A stretch of DNA of 64,000 nucleotides, taken from the NCBI GenBank assembly GCA_010093485.1, contig MU001492.1:1473122-1537121 (forward strand), written 5' to 3'. Source of the stretch: Karstenula rhodostoma CBS 690.94. Taxonomy: Eukaryota; Ascomycota; Dothideomycetes; Pleosporales; Didymosphaeriaceae. The position numbers were made by a program, and so were the translations under genes. Positions 9,337 through 19,786 of this stretch are shown here, in pieces; the stretch's first letter is position 1; every line of letters starts with the position of its first letter. The notes beneath the pieces were generated by a model, which saw only the letters and a program-made list of their open reading frames with translations, made no database searches and was not told the origin of the DNA.

Positions 9337-11145
9337 ATGGCAAACAGAAAGCACGTTCGTCAAAACGCCACAGCTCTTTTCACCCAGTTCCCGGCCAACG
9401 GACGAACACCCTTCAAACAGGTCGTGTCAGCGACTTGGATTTCGACAACTACTCTCCTGATCGGTATCGGATTTGTCCTTGCAGTAGCTTTCTCCGCAGA
9501 TGGGAAGCCAACGAGGAGCAACACGTGGTACGAGTACGCCCCTACGTTCATCGCATTGGGAGCAGTCATACTTCGAGGTGCGCTTGCTGCTCTGCTTGGG
9601 ATAGCGCTTTATCAGAACCTATGGCAATACATCGCCGCCCCAGCCTCAGATAAGGGGGAGTCCCTTCTCGGAACTAAGAAACAAGATGGCATTTCGTTAA
9701 AGAGAGTTGAGTCGCTTCACTTGGCCTCGCGTTTGGCGGTGGGCATGCTTGGCCATCCGTTGTTCAAGGCCGGCTGGATAATCGGCATCCTAGGATTAGC
9801 TATCACCTCGGCAGTCCAGCCTGTCCTACAGTCTGCTATTACAGTGAGGCAAGAGAGACGTATCTTTCAAACAGGAATACCTATCTACCACCCTCAGTTC
9901 AATGGGTCGCTTGCCCAAAGCGACTCGGCCGTAATGCTCGCAGGGGCTGCAACGACAATACCGAGGCGATCAGCACTCGCAGCCCTGATGGGGGAGGACA
10001 GTAGTCTTCGTTACACCGACGCTAACGTTACTGGCTTTGCAAGTTTCGGTCCCGTCAGATACCTCGACGTAGCTTGCGAAACGGATGCCATCCCAGGGGA
10101 AAAGTCCAATGCGCAAGGCTGGGACGTGTACAATTTCACGTATCGATATCCGGATGCAGAGAAATTCTCAGATGATACAAAATATGACTTGACCCAATTT
10201 CGGGACGTATCCAATACCTCTGTGCTGTATGATGGCGTAGATATCCGAACGGCCCTCAAATCAAGAATAGAAGTGCAAGCCGTCATGTTCAACAACACAC
10301 ACTACCTTAAGCACCTTTGCACGGTCCAGACAGCCGTTGGAAGCTGCTCCACTCGTATCGAAGGCGGCACCGGTAGCATGGGCGGACTCAACTGCGTGAG
10401 GGATCAATTCATCAACGTCGACAGCGATATGGAAAAAGACAAGTCGTTCTACGGACCAGCTGGTGGAGTGATGGCTCTTTTCTCATCATTCCTGGAAGTG
10501 TTTGTGGGTAAAGCTGTGCTCAACATACGCGGCAGATTCAATTTCGGTCGTTCACTTTTCATGCTGGGGACCATGCTTGTGGATACCGACAAATCGCTCG
10601 TCATGCCGCCCGACCTTCTATCGCACATGCAGCGCGTGCTTTGGGTTACGCCTTTGCTCGCCAAAACTGGAAGTCCGGAACAAGGAGCACTGAACGTTAC
10701 AATGTCTATCTCGGACGAGCAAAACGTGATTGTCTACAAGATCAACAAGCCGCGCGTTGTCGGCACGGTTGCCGTCTTACTGCTCATCGGACTCGGATGT
10801 CTAGTATACCTCTCTCTGTGGAGGAGTGGGGCCTCCGGGCGTCTCATGAGAGACAGCTTGGTGCATTCCCTCACGGTGGCCGGCCCGCATGGTCCTGCCA
10901 TCCAGGGCGCGTGTCTATCTTCCCTGGAAGAACTACTGGATAAAGCAGGAGACGAGAAACTCAAGTACGGTACGATTTTGGAGGCCACTGATTCATTAAG
11001 CGGACACCTTGGATTTGCAGAACAAAACTCACCGGCATCGTACCATGGGACATCGATTACATCCGTAGGGAGGCCGGTCCCTGGGAGATGGTATGGCGGT
11101 GAAGGATATCTAAAGGACAGGAAGGCGAATGAGAGTCGCCATTAG
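9337..11145 (+). CDS. fungal integral membrane protein of unknown function (602 aa)
   Basis: This is a single-exon gene with a good start context (CTGCCATGG). Predicted membrane segments by eye are at about residues 32-54, 69-92, 143-165 and 478-500 (RVVGTVAVLLLIGLGCLVYL). The long loop between the third and fourth segments (about 310 residues) carries many N-glycosylation sequons (NGS, NVT, NFT, NTS, NNT) and paired Cys, so it is probably lumenal or extracellular. The tail after the last segment is about 100 residues and hydrophilic. This three-plus-one topology with a large glycosylated loop is common in uncharacterised filamentous-fungal membrane proteins such as the DUF3176-like group, but I cannot assign the family. 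Its neighbours are non-coding and repeat-rich on both sides. Confidence 0.75.
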   Translation: MANRKHVRQNATALFTQFPANGRTPFKQVVSATWISTTTLLIGIGFVLAVAFSADGKPTRSNTWYEYAPTFIALGAVILRGALAALLGIALYQNLWQYIAAPASDKGESLLGTKKQDGISLKRVESLHLASRLAVGMLGHPLFKAGWIIGILGLAITSAVQPVLQSAITVRQERRIFQTGIPIYHPQFNGSLAQSDSAVMLAGAATTIPRRSALAALMGEDSSLRYTDANVTGFASFGPVRYLDVACETDAIPGEKSNAQGWDVYNFTYRYPDAEKFSDDTKYDLTQFRDVSNTSVLYDGVDIRTALKSRIEVQAVMFNNTHYLKHLCTVQTAVGSCSTRIEGGTGSMGGLNCVRDQFINVDSDMEKDKSFYGPAGGVMALFSSFLEVFVGKAVLNIRGRFNFGRSLFMLGTMLVDTDKSLVMPPDLLSHMQRVLWVTPLLAKTGSPEQGALNVTMSISDEQNVIVYKINKPRVVGTVAVLLLIGLGCLVYLSLWRSGASGRLMRDSLVHSLTVAGPHGPAIQGACLSSLEELLDKAGDEKLKYGTILEATDSLSGHLGFAEQNSPASYHGTSITSVGRPVPGRWYGGEGYLKDRKANESRH

Positions 11146-11432
11146 TTTCAAGATAAGAGAAAAACGTTGTTTCGGTAATCGACTTTGAATATGGAACCGG
11201 AATTGGTGCGTGTGTAGGAGCCCTAGATTTGGTTGTATGATATTGCTGGGGCAATCCCACTCACTCCAATCACGTCGGGCGCGTGTTATCTTTTCAGGCT
11301 TCAACATGGTCACAATCGGCAGAAACGGTATGACGAAGCGATTGTAATTTAAACGCGGACACAGAGTACCGGAGATGATGGTCTATGGATCGGAGGCTTG
11401 TGCTTCATTCTTTCTGATTGTATATCTACCAA
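11146..11432. other. intergenic downstream of the membrane-protein gene
   Basis: This stretch is the presumed 3' UTR and spacer. No gene or element is recognised before the mini-element that starts at 11433. Confidence 0.4.
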
Positions 11433-11502
11433 TTGGCACCCCACCGAGTTCCTTTACTGTGCTTTGCCGCGGCTTGCCCGAGCGCGCGAAGTATCAAGTT
11501 TG
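11433..11502 (-). repeat. 70-bp mini-element, family 2 copy 1, with 13-bp flanking direct repeats
   Basis: The sequence from TTGGCACCCCACCGAGTTCC to GCGAAGTATCAAGTTTG is closely matched at about 55650-55715. It is bracketed by perfect direct repeats GTATATCTACCAA at 11420-11432 and 11503-11515. Both copies translate to WHPTEFLYC.LPRLA.ARE on the plus strand. It has no inverted termini. The long perfect flanking repeat suggests an insertion with target-site duplication. Confidence 0.55.
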
Positions 11503-11759
11503 GTATATCTACCAAACCGAGACATTACCATAGCAAGTAATTTCCGTAGGAACTTCGTAACGTTACGAGCGCTGCGCACCGATCAAATGAAACAAGATCG
11601 CAAAACAAGGATATTTTCCGCACATGATACCCAACGCCGAAGACTGACGAGAACCCAGGCTCGCATATCTGCGAGCGGTGTAGACAAAACTATGGCTACA
11701 CTTCGAGCCAACAATCAAGTGAACGAGAAAACAAGTCCACAGATCTGCTCAGTGGAGTA

Positions 11760-11984
11760 GGATCAGGAGGCTGTTGGGCTGGTAACCCGGGGGGCCGGCT
11801 CTGTAGAGGAGCGGCGCGTTGCTTGAAGTTTGGGCGACGATTGCGACGGCGCGTCGACTACATGATGTTGTTGGGCAGGCAGCAGCGCACGCATGAATAT
11901 TCAGACTATAGAGTCTTGCAGTCTCTTTCTTCAGACACCCGAATCCTGACAATCGAATACCGACAATATCTGATAATAGGCTAC
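11760..11984 (-). mobile_element. short dispersed element, family 1 copy 2 (225 bp), with 13-bp flanking direct repeats
   Basis: This copy starts with the same GGATCAGGAGGCTGTTGGGC as the copy at 4379 and stays alignable for its whole length. It is flanked by perfect repeats GCTCAGTGGAGTA at 11747-11759 and 11985-11997. On the minus strand a frame reads through it and ends in GYQPNSLLILL near the fixed end. It lies 140 bp from the stop of the 725-aa gene. Confidence 0.65.
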
Positions 11985-12124
11985 GCTCAGTGGAGTACGC
12001 AAACAAAGATCTCAAACTTTGTATTAGCTAACAAACAGCAAATGCCTACAAACCTCCACATCGCCATCCACGATTATGAACCGTCCAGAACTGGAAGACA
12101 GTGCTGCGATAACTATAGTGACTG

Positions 12125-14302
12125 CTAACAACCAAGAAGTGCCGGGTCGATTGGGAACTCCGGAACCGCTGACAAAGTGGTGTCGTTGGTCAGATTAGGT
12201 GCCGAGGGCATCGTATAGGTCGATGCAGGGACCTGTGAAGGCGGTGAATAGTCGTTCTGGTACGCGTTATCAGAGGCAGAACAGCCCTGATAGCTGGATT
12301 GCTGCTCATAATTCAACCGCTCAGTATTGGACCATTGAGGCGGCTGTTCAGTACCGTCCTGGAACTTTTGCAACTGATGGTCCCAGTTCGTCAGGCTGGT
12401 TTCGTCCTGTGTAGGCAACTGCTGGTAGATGTCGAGGGTAGGAGGCGCGTACGTGCTCGATGATAAATGTGATTCAGATGGGGCTTCGATCGGGACGGGA
12501 CGCGAATGGAAGGCCGCGCCATAATCTGTTGCTACATACGCAGATGGAATGTTGGGCTCCTGTGAAGTGGCTTGAGCGCCCTTCTCAATCTTCGCAACCT
12601 TTCGCGGCCGCTTCTGGAACAGTGTTTCAATCTCGCCGTTCTGTAGATCGCTCTCCTCCCGGCTGCGCTTCTTCTTGGTAACGCTGATGCCCGATATGGC
12701 AGAAGGGCCGGCAGTGGCCTCCTTGGCTCCAGTCATGCTCTCCGACTTCTTCGACGATGGATGCGACTTGGAATTCTCAGAAGATCGATGCAGCGGTACC
12801 TGGAGATTAGCCGGACCAGCTCCAGACACGGAAAAAGCCGGGCCAATAGCTCCCTTTGCTTCCTGGGCGGCAACATATTCTTCAAGGCGCGTATGGGTCC
12901 AAGGCTCCTGGAGCTTGGCACCACTCTTGAAAAGCTTTTCACGTTCCTTGACCAGATGTTCGGCAAGCTTTTCATGTGGCGTCAAATCCCTTGGATCGGT
13001 TGGGAGAATATCATAATCCTTCAAAAGTTGAGTCGTCATGTTTTTGTTGTACTTTTGCTTGATTGTGAAAGCTGACAACTTGAGGTTCATCGAAAGAGGC
13101 TCACCCTTGTTGTTTCCGACTAAAGACAAAGGGTAACGGCCAACGCGAGCAGCAAGAGCTTCGCGGCGAGCTTTCTCAGCATCGTTCTGGCCGTTTTTCT
13201 TGCGACCCCGGCCATTATTCGCGCGTACAGCTTGGGTCGAGGATGTAGTGTTTGTAGTGAGTAGCACTGTCGTGTTTCCGACCGCATTCGGGAAAGTAGT
13301 ATGGCTAAGGCTCGCTCCGATCTGGCCGAAACCTTGCGTAGTCGCGAGCGATGATGGGACGTTGGCTGTGAGGATCCTAGTGTCGCCTAGGGTAGGGTTT
13401 GGGGTAGAAGCCCCTGAATGATGTTCTGCATTGGCCGCCTCATAAACAGCTTTAGGTTTCTGGGATGAGTACATTGCAGCCATGCTAAATGGACCATCAA
13501 CAGGCCCTTCACGCGTAGGCGCGCCCATCTGCACGTTCCCAGGTACTGCAGGCATACCCTCGGTGCCTTCAAGGAGGACATTAGAAGCTCCATCGCCGAC
13601 TTCTTCAATATCTGCTTTCAGGGCCCGGCGTGAATGTAGCTCATCTCGACGTTGCATCCACATGCTCACAAGTGCGGCGGCTTTCATGGCTTCGAGACCT
13701 TCAATATCAACGCCATCGTCGTACAGCGCTCGTCGAAACTGGAGACCGTTGAAGTGATTTTTCATCCCGACAAAGTTCTCTTTGACACCCCAGTGCAAAA
13801 CCCTCTTCTTGGGAGGGATCACGCCTGGGAACACATCTACTGCCCGCGGTCGAACTTTTGGAAGTTTAGCTACAGCCGTTTGAGCAGCTTCGGTGGCTCC
13901 TTTCTCCTTGTGCTTCCGGTCAGCTTCCAGCAGCTCTTGAATGATCAGGCGCTGCTGTAACGGCAGTGTATGTATATCGTGGCCCCGCTCCTGCATATGG
14001 CGGGCGAAGCCGATCGTCACATTGTACATGGGTTTCTGGGAACGAGCCCGGTTGGAGATGGCCCAAGGTCGTTGGCCGTAACCATTTGTGGGCCGGTAGG
14101 CACGTTCGTCTTCTGCCACTAGGCCCTTGAATCGGGCTCCTGGCTCATGCTCGTTCTCGGGTTCTGTGTCAGAGCCGGTATCTGTGAGTGCATCGATGTC
14201 GTCTAGTTCTGCTGCCAAAGCTTCTGTTGGTCCAGCGTCTCCAGATGCAATGCTGAACGGCTTTGGCGCACCCCTGCTGACCACGAGGTATTCGTGCGCC
14301 AT
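12125..14302 (-). CDS. hypothetical, mostly disordered nuclear-type protein (725 aa)
   Basis: This is a single-exon minus-strand gene. Residues 60-240 look structured and helical (RPWAISNRARSQKPMYNVTI, GVIPPKKRVLHWGVKENFVG, then NHFNGLQFRRALYDDGVDIE). Residues 400-480 hold a second compact segment (PLSLVGNNKGEPLSMNLKLS). The rest is Ser/Thr/Gln/Pro-rich. Basic clusters KKKRSREE and KRPRKVAK suggest nuclear import, and the C-terminus ends in FPIDPALLGC. I recognise no catalogued domain. The N-terminal 40 residues are acidic. The first ATG, in the context GCCATGG, is taken as the start. Confidence 0.7.
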   Translation of the reverse strand: MAHEYLVVSRGAPKPFSIASGDAGPTEALAAELDDIDALTDTGSDTEPENEHEPGARFKGLVAEDERAYRPTNGYGQRPWAISNRARSQKPMYNVTIGFARHMQERGHDIHTLPLQQRLIIQELLEADRKHKEKGATEAAQTAVAKLPKVRPRAVDVFPGVIPPKKRVLHWGVKENFVGMKNHFNGLQFRRALYDDGVDIEGLEAMKAAALVSMWMQRRDELHSRRALKADIEEVGDGASNVLLEGTEGMPAVPGNVQMGAPTREGPVDGPFSMAAMYSSQKPKAVYEAANAEHHSGASTPNPTLGDTRILTANVPSSLATTQGFGQIGASLSHTTFPNAVGNTTVLLTTNTTSSTQAVRANNGRGRKKNGQNDAEKARREALAARVGRYPLSLVGNNKGEPLSMNLKLSAFTIKQKYNKNMTTQLLKDYDILPTDPRDLTPHEKLAEHLVKEREKLFKSGAKLQEPWTHTRLEEYVAAQEAKGAIGPAFSVSGAGPANLQVPLHRSSENSKSHPSSKKSESMTGAKEATAGPSAISGISVTKKKRSREESDLQNGEIETLFQKRPRKVAKIEKGAQATSQEPNIPSAYVATDYGAAFHSRPVPIEAPSESHLSSSTYAPPTLDIYQQLPTQDETSLTNWDHQLQKFQDGTEQPPQWSNTERLNYEQQSSYQGCSASDNAYQNDYSPPSQVPASTYTMPSAPNLTNDTTLSAVPEFPIDPALLGC

Positions 14303-15168
14303 GGAAAGAGATGTTGTAGACGCCTTGGCAGGAAAGCTCGACGACTGAGCTGGTTATGAAGAACAAAAATTTATTTCTAGTGATCCAGCCAACTTGAACA
14401 GCAAGGTTGCAGGAGTGGACAGAACCTGGGAGTGGGTGAGGTCCGAGTGGGTCTGGCGCTCTTTAAGCTGGCAGCCGACGCTCAGATTTGGGGCACGGTC
14501 CTGCTTGTCTAAAGTAGGTGTCGAAGCACTGTCAGAGGTGGTGGTGTTGATATCCAGAGAGGCGACGCACATGTTCCCGGCTAAGGAACCATCCCGAATC
14601 GTACGCGCCGGCGGTGAAAGGCCATGTCACGTGCAGTATTAGTTCACGTGTCCATGGGAGGTGATATGAACGCGGACATAAACAAAAGGCTCTTTAGAAA
14701 GCAACCGAACGCAAAGCAAGGAAGCAGTACCGTAAGCGAATATCTGGTAACCGTCCCAGTTGTTCGGACGCATTCTGGAATTGCGCGCAGGAGTACTTCT
14801 ACCCTGGTGCACGGTTTCGAAAATGCAGGTTGGAACGGTTGAATGTTTCGGAAATAACCTAGAGAGCCTTTTTGTCGTACGATTGCACTACCATGAAAAC
14901 ATCCAGTATTGACCGGTTTGTCATGCGCGTGTAGATGCCGTCGCAGAGTTTGCAAGTGCTGACTTCTTCTTAATAAAAGTCCCCATGGTCTCAGGTACTT
15001 GACAAGATCGGCGCGATCGCCGTGTCTCGCATGCCCGTCTCAGATATATCTACCACAAACAGCGGCCGCTGGACGCAGATATGGTCGTAGTACACCTTCG
15101 CTAGCCTTAAAGTTGTAGCCCAATATCTCAACTGGCAAAGTTCAGATGCTCACCAGAGAGATATCGCC
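14303..15168. other. intergenic, 866 bp
   Basis: This stretch is upstream of the 725-aa gene and downstream of the small membrane-protein gene. It contains only short random frames. I see no repeat, RNA gene or motif. Confidence 0.4.
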
Positions 15169-15746
15169 TCAGGTATACCGCCACCGCTCATCCCCTGGGT
15201 AACCCTGCTGACGATATCCCTTCCTCTTTATCTTCGTCCTCCTCCACTTCTTCCGAACGCCCCAACATGTCCCCTGATCGCAGTGCCAGAAACACTCGCC
15301 GCGCCACCAGCACCTGTAGGCCCGTCAGCAAAGCTCTGCCGGTGTGGTACTCTGGCCATGATAATGTTTGCAATGCCTGGCAAGGCAGATAAGGCTTACC
15401 CGCACAGTGACCACAGCCAGACGGCCACAATCCCCAGACCAAGGACGCCTAACGACAATACCAACTCGGTATGCAATTTTATGGTGTCTGCGCGCTGCAG
15501 ATCGGGGATCCAGCCTTGCGGAATGTCGTCCTGAGAGATCGCAATTGGCCCAGCTGCGTGAATTGGTGTCGTTGTTGTGACGTGTGAGTGGAGCGCGGTT
15601 TTCGTCGGAGTTACCAGGGAAGTGACCAGCGTCGTGTTTACGGCGAAAGACGCGGTGGCATTTTCGGCGCTCTTCGAGGCCTTCGTCGCGAATGGCGTAC
15701 TGGCAGACGCAAAACCAGTGGTAAATGTCGACTCGGAAGACATCAT
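15169..15746 (-). CDS. small single-pass membrane protein with Cys/Trp-rich basic tail (163 aa)
   Basis: Exons are 15746-15400 and 15313-15169, with an 86-nt intron (GTAAGC donor, CTACAG acceptor); the joined frame is 164 codons with stop. The first 90 residues are Thr/Ser/Ala-rich like a glycosylated ectodomain. One membrane segment follows at about 95-114 (LVLSLGVLGLGIVAVWLWSL). Splicing then gives a tail starting CGCWWRGECFWHC and continuing with a strongly basic stretch (RKKWRRTKIKRKG). There is no clear signal peptide, so the start may be further upstream. Function is unknown; the layout resembles fungal cell-surface sensors but is too short to call one. The tail depends on the inferred intron; without splicing the protein ends after 116 residues. 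Confidence 0.5.
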
Positions 15747-16670
15747 TAAGGTGAAGTGCGAGGAGACTCGGGGTCGGACAATATCATATCAGAAAAGAGA
15801 GGGGGTGCATGACACCTTCCAATCTTGGAGGCATAGGCTTTACGCAAACAGCGCAGAGGCCAAGTGCTACGTAGCTTGAACATTGAGGCACTGCTAGATG
15901 TGATCCCGATTCAACCCGTTGCGTTGGGCTGGCGGCACTCGAGTTAATATTGATGGATCGCTACAGAGGCGAATTGTAGCACTGAACACAGTTGTGCACG
16001 CCGGCGGAGCACAACTCATCATATGGGTGTCATGGTACCTTGTACAAGTTACACCGGGACCAGACTGAAATAGCTGCTCCAAGTCTCACCTTCGGATGCA
16101 GCTTAACAGGAAACAGGACTGGTATAGAGAACACCCAGTTTTCATTCAGCTGAATCAACACCGCGCAGCTTCATTCAACTTGCACCCGCGCGACAAGAAA
16201 AGTGGCAACATTTTTTAGAGCGCCGGCTGCGTAGTCGCATGCGCGGGTTTTTTCAGGTATGACTGCTCCTCAACAGAATAGCTGGTACATGGTGTTGTAC
16301 CACGGGATGAGACGTTGTGTTCTAATCCCCAAGCACAAATAGGTCGCGCTTGATTCAGTATCTATCCCGAATAGAAGTTTTTTCTTATAGTCTCTACGAT
16401 TATTAGCTGCCTAAAGGCTGCTAACTAGCTTCATCCTCACCAGAGATGTTTATCTTTTCGCATTCTTGGCCTTGTGGCTTTCCACATCTATTGCGTTTCA
16501 ACATGACCACGCGCAACAGATTGACATCGTGGCACACCCCGTTAACAGCAATTCAAGATGTTCGAAGTGCTTCGATCTGTCGTGAAACATACCCCGTCGT
16601 CCATCTCCACGCTGCACTCGTAACTACAGGCAAGTTCTACCAGCGTCGCTGTAACTGGCCAATGTGCAAC
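15747..16670. other. intergenic, 924 bp
   Basis: No supported gene. The stretch upstream of the small membrane-protein gene and downstream of the 438-aa gene holds only short frames and several T-rich runs. Confidence 0.4.
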
Positions 16671-17987
16671 TCACACCTCTCTATTCCCAACCAAAAATCT
16701 CACTCTTGCCACCCTATCCCTCAGCCGCCCCAACACACCTCTCCTACCTTCCATTATCCCGCTCACGGTATTACCACCGCCTTCCCTACCTCTCATCTTT
16801 CTAAACAACCCCTTGACCCTCCCCACAAAACCGACACCAATGCCACGCTCTTTTTCCACCTCTTTAAGCCACTCCGGATACCACACCTCCTCCTCCATCT
16901 CGAAATCTAGCTCCACCCCCGCCCTAGCCCCCGCCTCCGATACCGAAGGGCTCAGCACAGCGCGTCCCTCGCTCACAGTACTCGCCGAAGAACTAAATAG
17001 CCCCGGACGTTTAGGCATCCGGCGCGGGCTCATACTATCCGTGCTCGACGCGCTATCCCCCGTATACTCCGGCAGCTCGTAGAACCGCTCGCTGCTCATA
17101 GGTGAAGCGATACCTATACCATCCTTGTCAATTGGGGACCGCACGCCCACAGGTGTCGCAAAGAAGTCGCCATAACGCAGCGCAAAAACGTCTTCAATTC
17201 CCTGACTGGGCATGGGGCAAGGCGAGATGACGCTGTCAATGTTAGGCAGCTGACGGTGTTTGGTCGTCCTATGCAGCGGAGAGTACCGCGGGGCGAGGCG
17301 GGTACGGAAGCCGGGGTGAAGGGAGGATGCGGTGGAGTCAGTAGAACCGGGACGCCAGCTGTCCATTTCCTGCGATGAAGGCAGGATGGACGCTTTTTCC
17401 ATGCCTTTCCCTTCTTGAATGCTGGAGGGCCGCGGAGGGGAGGGGTCGAAGACGAGTTGGAGGGGCGAGGAAGACGAGATGCGCTCTAGACGCGCGGGGG
17501 AGGTGTTGAATTTGGCGTTGCCGACAGCTGGAGAGGAGTTGATGGGTTTTTTGCCTTGGCTTTTGCTGTATTGGCCTGTTGCGAAGGGGAAAGGGGTGGG
17601 TATGCGCTCTGGTTTCCCGTTGGTATGGACAGGTCTCGCAATCCCAAAGGGCGTTGGTACACGCTCTGATTTTGCAGCCCAAGGGACGTGTACCGCTTCT
17701 TCGCTAGGACTGACGGTTTCGTCTGCAATACACGCATCTTGCCTATCTTCCCGAGCTAGCTCCTCCTCTTCATCAGCCACATACGCTTTCAAGTTTCTTG
17801 TCACTCTGGTTTGTGTCGAAGAACCGTTCTCAGCAGTATCAAGCCAGAAGTCTGACCCGCTAGGATTCCTCCCCATCACACTCATAGGCATTGGCGTTGG
17901 AGTGCCTGCCCTGGAGGACGATTGCGATTTCGTGCGGTTCAAATGCTCCATAGTGCGTGCGTGCTCGGCAGCGAGTGCGCGTTCCAT
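16671..17987 (-). CDS. hypothetical disordered protein with basic amphipathic C-terminus (438 aa)
   Basis: This is a single-exon minus-strand gene. It is Ser/Pro-rich throughout, with a repeated short motif (ERVPTPF, ERIPTPFPF), and is acidic around residues 70-90 (DEEEELAREDRQ). The last 70 residues differ: a Trp-containing segment (EEVWYPEWLKEVEKERG) is followed by basic amphipathic helices (GRVKGLFRKMRGREG and LGRLRDRVARVRFLVG), which could bind membrane or nucleic acid. I recognise no family. The very skewed composition of the plus-strand complement makes this strand the only convincing coding strand. Confidence 0.65.
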   Translation of the reverse strand: MERALAAEHARTMEHLNRTKSQSSSRAGTPTPMPMSVMGRNPSGSDFWLDTAENGSSTQTRVTRNLKAYVADEEEELAREDRQDACIADETVSPSEEAVHVPWAAKSERVPTPFGIARPVHTNGKPERIPTPFPFATGQYSKSQGKKPINSSPAVGNAKFNTSPARLERISSSSPLQLVFDPSPPRPSSIQEGKGMEKASILPSSQEMDSWRPGSTDSTASSLHPGFRTRLAPRYSPLHRTTKHRQLPNIDSVISPCPMPSQGIEDVFALRYGDFFATPVGVRSPIDKDGIGIASPMSSERFYELPEYTGDSASSTDSMSPRRMPKRPGLFSSSASTVSEGRAVLSPSVSEAGARAGVELDFEMEEEVWYPEWLKEVEKERGIGVGFVGRVKGLFRKMRGREGGGNTVSGIMEGRRGVLGRLRDRVARVRFLVGNREV

Positions 17988-18324
17988 TGTTGGAAAGTGT
18001 GGCGTGGGTAGACTTGCTATGGGATACGAGCGTACCGGATTGCAGTAGAGGGTTGGTAGGAAGGCTTGCGTGCCAGGAGGAATTGCAGAGACGAAAATGT
18101 AGCGTGGAAAAACTCTGTGAGAGAAGCGGACGCAGGCATGCAGCGAGGCTTATAAGAAGAGCGCGACAGTGGGGATTCATATTAGAAAACGTATCTGAAC
18201 CATGGATTGCACAAATGACGATTGAAAAAGCGTACCTGCATCACGCACATGAGCGTACCACGTGAGCCGTCACCCCGTTGGGACCATAACGTTTCCGCTA
18301 ACCATGATTCGTTATACTAACTAC
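17988..18324. other. intergenic, 337 bp
   Basis: Upstream region of the 438-aa gene and downstream region of RAD18. Nothing specific is seen. Confidence 0.4.
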
Positions 18325-19786
18325 CTACTGTATCGTTGAGCTTTCCACGTCCATAACTGGCTCCTCCGGCACCCTGAACATGGGCATCTTCCGTGTCGGG
18401 CTCCCAAGAGGGTTTTCAGGAGCGAAGCCTAATGGTATATCCTGTTGGTGCATGCCTGCGTCCTGCGCTGCCTTCATGTTCGCATCTTTCGTGTTGTGGC
18501 TCAGCGGTGGAAACACGGAATCGGTACGGTTCGCGTCCTCAACCTTTTGTCGGATTGACGAGAGGGCGGCTTCATTATTCTTGTATGGGTGTGGTGGGTC
18601 GGGTGTGGGTTCTGGGTTATCGATTTGGGGTGGTTGTGGGTCGGTCCCAGAGTTGCCAGCGGGAGTGGCCTCTACAGTTCTCTCGCTCGCTTTTGAGGTA
18701 TCTTTTGCGCGCTTTCTCGCATTGGCGATAAGGTCGTCAAACTGGTTTTTGTGCGCCGTAGCGTAATTCTGCCCATCGAAATCCTTTCGCATGATGTGTG
18801 ACTCTTTCGCAGTCGCGTGTCCGCCTTGCGTCCGTTCCCATTCATCCAACTCTCTCAGCAGCTCTCGTTTCGACGTTCTAGCCTCGTCCGACGCATCGCA
18901 ATTGGAGTTGTAAATGTTCAACCATTCCTGATGTCGTTTTATCAACTGTTGCTTTGTCCCCCAAGTGGGTATGCCCAGCTCTTGTAGCTTCTTCCTCAGC
19001 GCCTTTTCATTCAGCATCGGGTAATGCAGGCCGGAGAGGCGCGTTGGCGGGGGTCCGTTGTCTTTCTTTCGAGCTTGCAGCGGGTTCGGGAAGACGGTGT
19101 CCTTTCTATTGTCGTCTTAGTATTGCCACAGCATTTCATCTCCAATATGCCTACCTCGACCTAGTCTTGCGCGTCCCAATGTCTTCTTGCGCAGCCGGAC
19201 AGACTGGTATGTGGTTGAATACTGCTTCCTCCTTCATTGGCTTCTTGCATATCGGGCACGGCACCATACCCTCAGGTATGTACTCGTCCTCCTTCTCTTC
19301 TTCGCTGTCCGGAATGACCACCGGCATGTCGTCCGTAATGCTTTCGTTGCCAAGCCTTGTACTTCTTCGTGTCTGTCTCGACCGCGTCGTTCTCTTCCCC
19401 TCCTCTTCTCCATCCGCCACCTCGCGCTTCCTTTTCCGCCCGCTAGGCAGTGTGGCTGTCTCGCCGTCATCTTTGCCCTCCGCACGCGCTAGCTCTAGCG
19501 CCTTCGGGCGTGCCTCTTGGAATTTCGTTGCAATCTCACGCACCGCGATGTTGGGTTGCAATTTGTCGGCCTGGCAGGCGGATTTGCACGTGGGGCATTT
19601 GCCATCGATTGCGATGCATCTTCGTATGCACAGAGAGCAGAACGTGTGCGCGCAGGAGGTAATGACAGGGTTGTTGTAGAACTCCTTGCAGACTTCGCAG
19701 CGGAGCGCGGCTTCGAGAGGCTCAAAAGCGGGGAGAGACGTCGCGAGCCAGTCGGTAGAGTCGATCAATTCGAATGTCGATTCCAT
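18325..19786 (-). CDS. RAD18: postreplication repair E3 ubiquitin ligase Rad18 (470 aa)
   Basis: Exons are 19786-19155 and 19105-18325, with a 49-nt intron (GTAGGC to AATAG). Rad18 with Rad6 monoubiquitinates PCNA at stalled forks in the nucleus. Domains appear in the expected order. A C3HC4 RING spans residues 30-67 (CEVCKEFYNNPVITSC, HTFC, CPTC). A Rad18-type UBZ zinc finger has ligands C177, C180, H192 and C196. A SAP DNA-binding motif lies at about 240-276 (LRKKLQELGIPTWGTKQQLI). The C-terminal third is disordered. The start at 19786 (ESTFELIDSTDWL just before the RING) fits fungal Rad18. The frame stays open upstream, with alternative ATGs at 19993 and 20035 that would add 69 or 83 disordered residues. 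Confidence 0.92.
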
